A stretch of 8,150 nucleotides of DNA, taken from contig JAMDBG010000070.1 of the NCBI GenBank assembly GCA_023487865.1, positions 1,967 through 10,116 of the forward strand, given 5' to 3'. Made by a program: the position numbers and the translations under genes. Of this stretch, positions 1 to 6,458 are shown piece by piece; the first letter of the stretch is position 1; each line of letters starts with the position of its first letter. Under the pieces are notes generated by a model. It worked only from the letters and a program-made list of their open reading frames with translations. It did no database searches and had not been told where the DNA came from. Origin of the DNA: Deltaproteobacteria bacterium. GTDB taxonomy: Bacteria > Desulfobacterota > Syntrophia > Syntrophales > UBA5619.

Positions 1-624
1 AGCCACGAATCGCCCCGGGTGATGACGATCCCCCTGATGATCCTCGCCTTCCTCTCCCTGGTCGGCGGTTATGTGGGCATTCCGCACCTGCTGGGCGGGG
101 GAAACGCCATCGAGAAGTTTCTGGAGCCGGTCTTCGGCCACGGCGCCCCTGCCGCCCCCGTCAAATCGGCGCTCCATTTCGACCTTATCAGCTCCGCCTG
201 GGCCTCAGCGGGGGCCGCCGGTCATGACGGTTCGCTGGAGCTGGCCCTGATGGTGGCATCGGTCCTCATTGCCCTCACAGGCATCCTGCTGGCCTACGTC
301 TTCTACATCAAAAACCCCGCGCTGCCGCAGCGGTTCACGGAGCGGTTTTCCGGCCTGTTCCGCTGGGTGCACAACAAGTATTTCGTGGACGAATTCTACG
401 ATCTCGTGTTTGTCCGCGGCATGCTGAAGCTGGGCGCTGTTCTCCTGAAGGTGGCGGACGGCTGGCTGATCGAGGGGGCGGTCAACGGCACCGCGGCGGC
501 CGTGAAACGGGCGGGCGACAAACTCCGGAAGGTGGAGACGGGCTACGTTCAGGAATATGCCCTCAGCATCATCGTGGGCGCAATTATCGTGGTGGGATAT
601 CTTGTCGTCAGACCGATATTTTAG
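1..624 (+). CDS. nuoL: NADH-quinone oxidoreductase subunit L (NuoL), C-terminal part
   Basis: This is the 3' end of a gene whose frame is open from base 1 (SHESPRVMTIPL...), so the start lies outside the window and the GTG/ATG codons near 19-22 are internal. NuoL is the largest antiporter-like, proton-pumping membrane subunit of respiratory complex I and carries the long lateral amphipathic helix that spans the membrane arm. The visible 207 residues include the family-typical 'HESP..MTIPL' segment before a membrane helix, a second helix around 240-310 nt, the conserved 'NKYFVDEFYD' stretch (about 373-405 nt), and a final hydrophobic helix (SIIVGAIIVVGYLVV) just before the TAG stop at 622-624. 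nuoM follows after 37 bp on the same strand, the usual operon order. Identification is secure from motifs and context. Confidence 0.95.
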   Translation, partial: SHESPRVMTIPLMILAFLSLVGGYVGIPHLLGGGNAIEKFLEPVFGHGAPAAPVKSALHFDLISSAWASAGAAGHDGSLELALMVASVLIALTGILLAYVFYIKNPALPQRFTERFSGLFRWVHNKYFVDEFYDLVFVRGMLKLGAVLLKVADGWLIEGAVNGTAAAVKRAGDKLRKVETGYVQEYALSIIVGAIIVVGYLVVRPIF

Positions 625-661
625 GCGGCGATGACGTAGGCAACCGAGAGGTGCGTGATAC

Positions 662-2209
662 ATGAACCAGACATTTCCTCTTTTGAGCACCCTGATCTTT
701 TTCCCGCTGGCAGGCGCCCTGCTGCTGCTGCTGGTGCCGCGGAGGCATGCCCTTTTCATCAAGGCGTCGGTCCTGATCTGGACGCTGCTGGAATTTGCCC
801 TGTCCCTCCCCCTGTTTTATCGTTTCAATGAAAAGACCGCCGCGATGCAGTTCGTCGAGCTGAAGGAGTGGTACCCGGAATGGGGGATCAGCTATCTGCT
901 CGGCATCGACGGCATCAGCATGCTCCTTATAATGCTGACCACATTCATCACCATCCTTTGCATCCTGTGCTCCTGGGAATCCATCAAGGACAAGATAAAG
1001 GAGTATTACGTCTCCTTCCTGCTTTTGGAAACGGCGATGATCGGCGCCCTGTGCGCCCTGGACCTCGTTTTGTTTTACATTTTCTGGGAGCTCATGCTGA
1101 TCCCCATGTACCTCCTCATCGGGGTATGGGGCGGCCCGAACCGGATCTACGCGGCCGTCAAGTTCTTCCTGTTCACGATGGCGGGGAGCGTCCTGATGCT
1201 CCTGGCGATCATGGCCCTCTATTTCCATTTCGGCGGCGAAACCGGGGTTTACACATTCAACGTCTTCGACCTGTACAAAGCGGAAATACCGGTTGTCAAG
1301 CAGTACTGGCTCTTTGCGGCCTTCGCCTTCTCCTTTGCGATCAAGGTGCCGATGTTCCCCTTCCACACCTGGCTGCCCGACGCGCACACGGAGGCCCCCA
1401 CGGCGGGCAGCGTCATCCTGGCCGGCGTCCTGCTGAAGATGGGCGTCTACGGTTTTATCAGATTCGCCATGCCGCTCTTCCCTGCGGCAGTCGTCGCCGC
1501 GACGCCGCTCATCTCGTGGCTGGCGATCATCGGCATCATTTACGGCGCGGTCATGTGCATCATGCAGACCGACCTCAAGAGGCTGATTGCTTACTCTTCC
1601 GTGAGCCATTTGGGGTATGTGATGCTCGGCATCTTCGCCCTGAACATGCAGGGCTTCGAAGGCGGCATCTACCAGATGCTCAATCACGGAGTCAGCACGG
1701 GGGGGCTGTTCCTCATCGTCGGGATGATCTATGAGAGGCGCCACACCCGGATGATCGCCGACTTCGGCGGCCTGTCCAAGATAATGCCCCGCCTGGCCGC
1801 CTTTTTCATGATCGTGACCCTCTCCTCGATCGCCCTGCCGGGAACCAACGGCTTTGTGGGTGAATTTCTCATCCTCCTGGGCACCTTCCGCAGCAACATG
1901 CTTTACGGAGTCCTTGCCACCACGGGCGTCATCCTCGGCGCCGTATACATGCTCTGGATGTTCCAGCGGGTCATGTTCGGAAAGATCACCAAAGAAGAAA
2001 ACACCCGTTTGACGGATCTGACGAAAAGGGAAACGGTCATCCTCTGCTCGATCGTCCTTTTCGTTTTTCTGATGGGGCTGTACCCCGGCCCGTTCCTCAA
2101 GAAGATGGATGCCTCCGCAACGGGTTATCTGAAGTACATGCAGGCCAAAACTTCCGTTTACAAGGCTGCGGAAAATGTGCCGCCGGGCCGGCCTGCCGAC
2201 GTAAAATGA
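662..2209 (+). CDS. nuoM: NADH-quinone oxidoreductase subunit M (NuoM)
   Basis: Complete 515-residue antiporter-like proton-translocating subunit of complex I, an integral inner-membrane protein with about 14 helices and the normal family length. The channel-forming residues are present: the glutamate in 'FWELMLIPMYL' (E143), the lysine in 'FAIKVPMFPFHTWLPDAH' (K228), and the 'LKRLIAYSSVSHLGYVMLGI' segment around residues 305-325. The ATG at 662 is preceded by an AGAGGTG ribosome binding site (647-653). It lies 37 bp after nuoL and 14 bp before nuoN, so the three genes are almost certainly co-transcribed. The C-terminus ends in a short polar tail (PPGRPADVK). Long antisense frames run through it but are only a consequence of its GC-rich codon use. 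Nothing in the reading frame looks damaged. Confidence 0.97.
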   Translation: MNQTFPLLSTLIFFPLAGALLLLLVPRRHALFIKASVLIWTLLEFALSLPLFYRFNEKTAAMQFVELKEWYPEWGISYLLGIDGISMLLIMLTTFITILCILCSWESIKDKIKEYYVSFLLLETAMIGALCALDLVLFYIFWELMLIPMYLLIGVWGGPNRIYAAVKFFLFTMAGSVLMLLAIMALYFHFGGETGVYTFNVFDLYKAEIPVVKQYWLFAAFAFSFAIKVPMFPFHTWLPDAHTEAPTAGSVILAGVLLKMGVYGFIRFAMPLFPAAVVAATPLISWLAIIGIIYGAVMCIMQTDLKRLIAYSSVSHLGYVMLGIFALNMQGFEGGIYQMLNHGVSTGGLFLIVGMIYERRHTRMIADFGGLSKIMPRLAAFFMIVTLSSIALPGTNGFVGEFLILLGTFRSNMLYGVLATTGVILGAVYMLWMFQRVMFGKITKEENTRLTDLTKRETVILCSIVLFVFLMGLYPGPFLKKMDASATGYLKYMQAKTSVYKAAENVPPGRPADVK

Positions 2210-2223
2210 GAGGGTAGGAAATC

Positions 2224-3685
2224 ATGGTTGTCACAATACCCGAATGGGCTTTCGGTTATATCATCCCGGAGATCATCATCACCATAAGCGCCATCATCGG
2301 TTTGCTTGTGGCCGCCTTCGGCAGGAAGGAAAGCGGCGGCGCAGCGGCGAGCGCCGTAGCGCTCGTCGGGAGCGGCATGGCGCTGGTCTTTACCTTCTTT
2401 CTGTGGGACGTCAACACCAGCATTTTCAACAACCTTTACACTATCGACAATTTCGGCACCTTCTTCAAGGGGCTGGCCCTGATCGTCTCCCTGCTGGTGA
2501 CGCTTCTTTCCTTTCGGTACGTGGATCGCGAAGGGATCATCAAGGGGGAGTACTACGCCCTTTTGCTCTTCGGCGTCCTGGGGATGATGGTCATGGTCTC
2601 CTCGAACCACTTCATCACCATTTTCATCGGCCTGGAGGTGATGTCCATCTCCATCTATGTCCTCTGCGGCCTCTTGAGCGGCAACCGCGCCTCGGCCGAG
2701 GCCTCCCTCAAATACTTCCTCCTCGGCGCCTTTGCCACGGCCTTTCTGCTTTACGGCATGGCGCTGATCTATGCGACGACCGGGATCCTCGACATCCGCG
2801 GGATAGCGAAGTATGTCATGTCCGGGAATTTCTCCTTGACCCCCATGTTCATGATCGGGATGGCCCTGATCATCGTGGGTTTCGGTTTCAAGACGGCCTC
2901 GGTGCCCTTCCACATGTGGACGCCGGACGTCTATCAGGGCGCCCCGACCTCCATCACCGCTTATATGGCGACCGGCATCAAGGCCGCCGCGTTCGGCGCC
3001 TTCCTCCGGGTATTCTATACCGCCTTTGCCCCCCTCCTGATGAACTGGTCCGAAATGCTGTGGGTGATCGCCGTGGCGACAATGACCCTCGGAAACATCA
3101 CGGCCCTGGTTCAGAATGACGTCAAGCGCATGCTCGCCTATTCCAGCATCGCCCATGCGGGCTATATCCTGATTGCCTTTGTGGTCGGCGATCAGGGCTC
3201 CTCCGCGAGCATCCTCTACTATCTGCTCGCGTATACCTTCATGAATATCGGCGCCTTTGCGATTGTCATCATCCTGGGAAGGAAGGGGACGGAGAACACC
3301 GGCATCGAAAGTTACGCGGGCCTGGCGGGAAGGCATCCCCTGCTGGCCCTCTCCATGACCATTTTCCTCCTATCTCTCGCGGGCATACCGCCCCTGGCGG
3401 GATTCATGGGGAAGTTTTATGTCTTCAGCGCTGCGATCAAGGCCCAGTATTACTGGCTGGCCGTGATTGGCGTCTTGAACACCGTGCGTCGTGGCAGTTT
3501 ACTACTACCTGAGAGTTGTCATGGCCATGTATTTTGAAGAATCCTCCGGAGAGTTCATCCGCCCGGACTTTTCACCGGCCTATTCGGTCGTGATCATCAT
3601 CTGCCTGTGGGCGCTCTTCCACATCGGCATTCTCCCCCGCGACTTCCTCCTCATCGCCCAGAAATCCGTCGGGATTTTCATGTAG
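2224..3685 (+). pseudogene. nuoN: NADH-quinone oxidoreductase subunit N (NuoN), frameshifted near its 3' end
   Basis: Third antiporter-like proton-pumping subunit of complex I. The first frame runs from ATG 2224 (ribosome binding site AGGGTAGGAA just upstream) and shows the family hallmarks: E138 in 'IGLEVMSISIYVL', K223 in 'FKTASVPFHMWTPDVYQGAPTS', K253 in 'MATGIKAAAFGAF', and 'VKRMLAYSSIAHAGY'. After 'WLAVIGVLNTV' (about 3486) it changes to a non-homologous tail and stops at 3537. The expected continuation, 'VYYYLRVVMAMYFEE...' to 'QKSVGIFM', is in the next frame and ends at 3685. Removing four bases from the CGTG/CGTC near-repeat at 3484-3491 would restore N-T-V-V-A-V-Y-Y-Y and give 485 residues, a normal NuoN length. 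The last helices would be lost as read. This could be a true mutation or a sequencing or assembly error; the otherwise perfect conservation on both sides favours a recent event or an error. Confidence 0.9.
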
Positions 3686-3832
3686 GGTTTCCCGATCCGC
3701 AGGGTGTTTATAAAGTCATTGACGAACAACCTTTAAAGTGATTTATTGCTTCAGCTTTTCTTATTCCTGATTCGGCAACACATCGGTTCGCAGGTTCCTT
3801 CCTGAGGTTTCAAATGGTTTTGGAGCAGGGGA

Positions 3833-4099
3833 ATGACCGGGACAAGAGCACCGCTGAAAATCGTACCCACCCGTCGGACTATATCGTCCATCTTCTTTCA
3901 CCATATCTGGCATCCGATGAAGATGGCTGAGCCGTGGATCAATGTTTTCCTGACTTATTTGGACGTGAAGGAACATGTCGGTGCAACCATTATTTACACT
4001 CATGTGCTCAACAAAAGAGGGCACGATATGCGAAGCCCAATCGACGGTTTATGCGCCGTTATATACAGTCTGTATATAACGACACTCTTGAATCGATAA
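3833..4099 (+). pseudogene. C-terminal remnant of an integron-type tyrosine recombinase (IntI-like)
   Basis: An 88-codon open frame whose second half (3962-4051) matches the end of integron integrases: 'ATIIYTHVLNKRGHDMRSPIDGL' against the familiar 'TTMIYTHVL....GVRSPLDAL'. The catalytic tyrosine would be Y55 (3995-3997). The normally preceding LGH-x-DV motif is not intact (it reads LDVKEHVG). No arginine/HxLR box or integrase-specific insertion can be recognised upstream, so most of the enzyme is missing or scrambled. I see no homology in the first 40 codons, and the ATG at 3833 may not be used. The final residues (VIYSLYI...) are encoded by a perfect palindrome. The remnant lies between nuoN and the first gene cassette and is oriented toward the cassettes, whereas in most integrons intI points away from them. 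A generic phage-type integrase is less likely because 'YTHVLN..G..VRSP.D' is characteristic of IntI. Confidence 0.72.
4057..4081. repeat. Perfect 25-bp palindrome
   Basis: Arms CGTTATATACAG and CTGTATATAACG around a single central T. The palindrome overlaps the end of the integrase remnant. The right arm recurs at 4155-4166. It has no following T-run, so a regulatory or recombinase-binding site is more plausible than a terminator. Confidence 0.85.
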
Positions 4100-4223
4100 A
4101 TAATATTTTCGCAATGGTTACAATGACCTATACTGCAAATAACGAAAGGCTGGTCTGTATATAACGAACGGGTAACTGACGAAGTCATGGGGATATCCAA
4201 ACCGTATATACATATTGTTGGAG
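4100..4223 (+). other. attI-like region upstream of the first cassette
   Basis: This is non-coding sequence between the integrase remnant and the first cassette junction at 4217 (GTTGGAG, fitting GTTRRR plus a degenerate last base). By position this is where an integron attI site should be. It holds repeated TATATACA octamers (4156, 4205) and a small TGAC-GAA-GTCA hairpin, but no convincing promoter. A TATACT box at 4129-4134 has no good -35. The attI assignment rests on the precisely defined cassette 1 start, not on similarity to a known attI. Confidence 0.5.
4153..4167 (+). repeat. Second copy of the 15-bp motif GTCTGTATATAACGA
   Basis: Exact direct repeat of 4068-4082, 85 bp downstream. 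The core TATATACA octamer (or its complement) occurs at 4060, 4071, 4156 and 4205, all within the 155 bp between the integrase remnant and the first cassette junction. The clustering suggests protein-binding sites, possibly for the integrase or a regulator; the role is inferred. Confidence 0.7.
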
Positions 4224-4933
4224 CAAGGGAGAGGTGATGAGCATGAGCACGGATTATCGCAAGGCGTCATTCAAGAACAAGTTTGCGAATGCAGGTAAGC
4301 ACCTTGGCGTTCCCCACGATCAAATAATCTCTCTCAAATTCCGTGACATGGTCTCGTCTTACAGCGAATACCATGAAATGTTACGGCTTCTTGAGTATGA
4401 AACCGGTGTTCCGTCATCCCCAATCCAAGACGACCTCCAGGGGAGAGGACATCTTGTTGGCCACGGTGACCAGAAAGTCATAGTAGTTGAGCATGAGACA
4501 GGCCTCGAAATACTTTACATTGCGGGGTCCGTGGCCTCAATAATCGGAATAATTCCCCTTGTCCTGCGATCCTGGAATGCTATCCGTGGCAATCTTGCCC
4601 ACCGCCATGCCAGACATATTGACAGTGTTGAGATTCGAAGGATAGACACTGTCGGAAATCTAAGAGAAGAGCACTCTCACGGTCCTTTATTAACCCCGTC
4701 TTTGCCTCCTGATGTGCTGAACGGACCGCTGTTCTCAGCAGCGCAAACTTTGGAAAGTGAATTAAAGGCCGTACGGGTTGAACTGCAATCGAACAATGAA
4801 CGACTGGCAGCCATAGAAAAGAAGCTGAAAACGTCCAAGGCGGCAAATGTAAAGAAGCGACCGGACAAGAAGAGCTCCAACAAGCCGCTTAAGAAGGACG
4901 CGGCAAAGACCCGCCGCGCCTCTTAGCTTCGCG
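4218..4933 (+). mobile_element. Integron gene cassette 1
   Basis: A 716-bp cassette carrying one gene. The left junction is the G|TT of GTTGGAGC at 4217-4224. The right junction is the G|TT of GTTAGGG at 4933-4939. The first bases of the cassette (TTGGAGC) are the exact complement of the R'' site near its end (GCTCCAAC, 4874-4881). This is what a formerly circular cassette requires, because R' of the circle is completed by the cassette's own first bases. That self-match, with a foldable attC, makes the boundaries precise. Confidence 0.85.
4237..4926 (+). CDS. Cassette-encoded hypothetical protein: one membrane segment, coiled coil, basic tail
   Basis: I do not recognise this 229-residue protein. 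The N-terminal 85 or so residues are soluble-looking, with a basic start (DYRKASFKNKFANAGKHLG). A hydrophobic stretch at about residues 90-110 (LEILYIAGSVASIIGIIPL) is a likely single transmembrane helix followed by basic residues. A heptad-like helix (AAQTLESELKAVRVELQSN..., about 165-200) suggests a coiled coil, and the last 25 residues are rich in lysine and arginine. That tail is encoded by the attC site itself. The start could be GTG 4234, ATG 4237 or ATG 4243; GAGGTGAT at 4231-4238 matches the anti-Shine-Dalgarno sequence well and suits 4243, while AAGGGAG at 4225-4231 suits 4237. The gene fills its cassette, starting about 20 bp after the junction, as cassette genes usually do. Its function is unknown; a membrane-tethered scaffold or small defence effector cannot be distinguished from sequence. 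Confidence 0.75.
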   Translation: MSMSTDYRKASFKNKFANAGKHLGVPHDQIISLKFRDMVSSYSEYHEMLRLLEYETGVPSSPIQDDLQGRGHLVGHGDQKVIVVEHETGLEILYIAGSVASIIGIIPLVLRSWNAIRGNLAHRHARHIDSVEIRRIDTVGNLREEHSHGPLLTPSLPPDVLNGPLFSAAQTLESELKAVRVELQSNNERLAAIEKKLKTSKAANVKKRPDKKSSNKPLKKDAAKTRRAS

Positions 4934-4939
4934 TTAGGG
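4874..4939 (+). other. attC recombination site of cassette 1 (attC1)
   Basis: A 66-bp site. R'' is GCTCCAAC (4874-4881) and R' is GTTAGGG (4933-4939), each followed inward by a 5-nt unpaired spacer (4882-4886 and 4928-4932). The inner arms then pair: GCT/AGC, AAG/CTT, AGG/CCT and CGCGGC/GCCGCG, closing an 8-nt loop at 4905-4912. Three bases (T4890, A4894, A4898) stay unpaired, all on the R''/L'' arm, matching the extrahelical bases of canonical attC sites. The site overlaps the last codons and stop of the cassette gene. Confidence 0.88.
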
Positions 4940-5454
4940 GCAAGAAGATGAACCAAAGGATATCCGGTTCAAAGTCAGTTGATGAATATATCGCAGCATT
5001 CCCGGAGCCGGTGCAGCAGATACTCGAGAAGATACGGGAGACTATCAAAGAATTGGCGCCTGCTGCTATCGAGAAGATCGCTTACGGAATCCCGACATTC
5101 TGGCTTAACGAAAACCTCGTTCACTTCGCTGCATTCAAGTCGCACATTGGGTTCTATCCGACTCCAAGTGGAATCGAAGCATTCAAGGACGAACTGTCAA
5201 CATTCAAGACCTCAAAAGGTGCAGTACAGTTCCCTATCGATAAGCCTATTCCGCTCTCACTTATCAAGAAGATCGTCAAGTATCGAGTCGCAACAACCAA
5301 CAAGAATGTGGGCAAGAGAGGATTGTGATTGCAGCCCCTAACCAGGCGTTGTAGCCGACGGATCACGCTTGCATTTCGGCCCTACCGTGACAAAGTGGAT
5401 AGCAAGGCATAAGTGAAGGCGGGCCGGCAAGCGCGCCCGTGGCTAAACGCTACG
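4934..5454 (+). mobile_element. Integron gene cassette 2
   Basis: A 521-bp cassette bounded by the G|TT of GTTAGGGGC (4933-4941) and the G|TT of GTTCGAC (5454-5460). The R'' site near its end, GCCCCTAAC (5334-5342), is the exact complement of its own first bases plus the preceding G, independent proof of a once-circular unit. It is in direct tandem with cassette 1 and in the same orientation. Confidence 0.87.
4948..5328 (+). CDS. DUF1801 / YdhG-like domain protein
   Basis: A 126-residue protein of the DUF1801 (YdhG-like) family, recognised from 'VDEYIAAFPEPVQQILEKIRETI', then 'IEKIAYGIPTFWLNENLVHFAAFKSHIGFYP', and the C-terminal 'GAVQFPIDKPIPLSLIKKIVKYRV'. Family length is normally about 115-140, so this is complete. 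Some relatives are described as frataxin-like iron chaperones, but most members have no established function, so no activity is assigned. The ATG at 4948 is 14 bp inside the cassette, and the GGGG of the attC junction (4937-4940) is the only purine-rich stretch at ribosome-binding distance. The recombination site therefore seems to supply the translation signal. No signal peptide or membrane segment is seen. The gene stops at 5328, six bases before its attC. DUF1801 proteins are frequent integron cargo. Confidence 0.9.
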   Translation: MNQRISGSKSVDEYIAAFPEPVQQILEKIRETIKELAPAAIEKIAYGIPTFWLNENLVHFAAFKSHIGFYPTPSGIEAFKDELSTFKTSKGAVQFPIDKPIPLSLIKKIVKYRVATTNKNVGKRGL

Positions 5455-5460
5455 TTCGAC
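5335..5460 (+). other. attC recombination site of cassette 2 (attC2)
   Basis: A 126-bp site from R'' CCCCTAAC (5335-5342) to R' GTTCGAC (5454-5460). After spacers of 5 nt, L'' (5348-5356) pairs with L' (5441-5448) with one unpaired G at 5351, as in canonical attC sites. The fold continues: ACGG/CCGT (5358-5361 with 5437-5440), CGCTTGC/GCAAGCG (5366-5372 with 5427-5433) and CGGCCC/GGGCCG (5377-5382 with 5421-5426), ending in a 38-nt terminal structure. The long, interrupted hairpin resembles large attC types. Confidence 0.88.
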
Positions 5461-5562
5461 AGCATGCGAAGAGTTTGGAAAGAGTTTGAGTAGCGGGTTG
5501 CGCGATCACCTTAAGCCTTATCGACCCACTGGGCTTGACTCGCACTCCGCGACCGTGTAAAG

Positions 5563-6219
5563 ATGGCCAATATGAACAAACTGCTTTCAATTGTAGCCGG
5601 TTTCGTCAGCCTGCTCGCTCTGCAATCAGGCGTTATGGACATGGCCGTAGCGCAGACCATGGACATGGCCGTGGTGCAGAAATGGGCCTCAGCCAAGGTC
5701 GTCAAGTATCGCGTGGAAGGCGTACACAACGGGCGTGTGTCCGTCGTGTTTGGTGATTACGAGGGAAAGGCGGACGTGATCGATCGCATCACGGTCGAGT
5801 TCTCGTGGGATGCCAAAAAACGAAAGATCATCGGACCGGTCACGATAACAGACGGGAAGTCCGAGCTCAGCAACCTCAAATCTGACGGCACCAACTGCCC
5901 GCCACCGCAACTCAAGGGCGGGTACGAGCACTTCCAGAGCGTGTCAAGTTCAATGATTTCCGGCGACCAGGTCCAGATCAAAGGCACACGGACCTATCCG
6001 CCGGCGAGCGTCTCCAACTACCCGGGGAGCTGCTCTATGCGTGCCATTCCTGGTGGCAAAGATGAGGCGCTCCTGTGGGTGACGGGAGTTGGACCGGAAG
6101 TCCTCGGCATGCCGATTATGCCGGGCAGCCCCATCTCTGTTTCGGCCGACAGGAAGACCTTCTCAGTAAAGGGTGCGGACAACTGGGTGTGGACCTACAC
6201 GCCGACGCTCGTGCAGTAG
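5563..6219 (+). CDS. Probable exported hypothetical protein (cassette-3 cargo)
   Basis: An unrecognised 218-residue protein. It begins with a signal peptide: lysine at residue 6, a hydrophobic core at 7-20 (LLSIVAGFVSLLAL), and a likely cleavage after AVA (residue 30), so it is probably periplasmic or secreted. Two alternative starts exist, ATG 5563 and ATG 5572; neither has a strong ribosome binding site. Residues 25-32 and 33-40 (MDMAVAQT / MDMAVVQK) come from a 24-bp tandem duplication. The mature part is beta-rich in character with many glycines, prolines and aromatics, and has two cysteines (C112, C157) that could form a disulfide. It starts 108 bp after the attC2 junction, making it the likely cargo of a third cassette. 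No complementary R'' (expected GTCGAAC) is found downstream, so that cassette has lost its end. Function unknown. Confidence 0.7.
   Translation: MANMNKLLSIVAGFVSLLALQSGVMDMAVAQTMDMAVVQKWASAKVVKYRVEGVHNGRVSVVFGDYEGKADVIDRITVEFSWDAKKRKIIGPVTITDGKSELSNLKSDGTNCPPPQLKGGYEHFQSVSSSMISGDQVQIKGTRTYPPASVSNYPGSCSMRAIPGGKDEALLWVTGVGPEVLGMPIMPGSPISVSADRKTFSVKGADNWVWTYTPTLVQ
5635..5682 (+). repeat. Tandem duplication, 2 x 24 bp
   Basis: Units 5635-5658 and 5659-5682 both start ATGGACATGGCCGT and continue with GCAG at the same offset; they differ at only a few positions. They are in frame and duplicate eight residues around the predicted signal peptidase site of the exported protein. Confidence 0.85.
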
Positions 6220-6307
6220 CGCCGAAGACTGTTGCCGTGTGAAAAAGCCCATAATCTTGCAGTCGGTTACGAGATCACCCGTTGGGGTGGACCGCTTAGG
6301 CTAGAGC

Positions 6308-6403
6308 ATGTTGCCTAATAATGCGTTCGCGTATTTCGCCGTTAAAGCAACACCAATTTTAGTGACATTGGACTTCGATAAACTGGAACGATTTGAAGTG
6401 TAA
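6308..6403 (+). CDS. Possible small open reading frame, 31 codons
   Basis: ATG 6308 to TAA 6403 would encode a 31-residue peptide ending 'PILVTLDFDKLERFEV'. The amphipathic, charged C-terminal half looks protein-like, but the ribosome binding site is poor and no family is recognised. It may be a fragment of a lost cassette gene or chance. Confidence 0.15.
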   Translation: MLPNNAFAYFAVKATPILVTLDFDKLERFEV

Positions 6404-6443
6404 AAAAAGAGAGGAATATCAGATAACGTGTCGATGGACCCGT

Positions 6444-6458
6444 CCCGGCTGCGCCGGG
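6444..6458. repeat. GC-rich hairpin upstream of hicBA
   Basis: CCCGGC (6444-6449) and GCCGGG (6453-6458) form a perfect 6-bp stem around TGC. ATAAC (6423-6427) and GTTAT (6462-6466) lie outside it and could pair, giving an attC-like outline. The left arm, however, carries about 13 extra bases. No T-run follows, so it is not an obvious terminator. Confidence 0.6.

Noticed and set aside
608..1744. 378-codon antisense open frame across nuoM
   Set aside because: Composition is low-complexity (many H, Q, D, R), with no family pattern; it mirrors the GC-rich third positions of nuoM.
2158..3336. 392-codon antisense open frame across nuoN
   Set aside because: Same artefact: charged repetitive translation opposite a well-conserved membrane protein gene.
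3686..3780. Terminator after the nuo operon
   Set aside because: No stable stem followed by T residues could be found.
4106..4134. Possible cassette promoter with TATACT at 4129
   Set aside because: The sequence at the -35 distance (TTTTCG) is too poor to support a call.
3934..4200. Two overlapping open frames, one on each strand, in the attI-like region
   Set aside because: No recognisable protein, no ribosome binding site, and they cross the palindrome and integrase remnant.
5464..5493. Ten-codon leader frame at the start of cassette 3
   Set aside because: Too short to judge, without a ribosome binding site or attenuator-like structure.
6313..6350. GCCTAAT...CGTTAAAG as the attC of cassette 3
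   Set aside because: The core-like ends are not complementary and the interior does not fold; no match to the cassette's own start.
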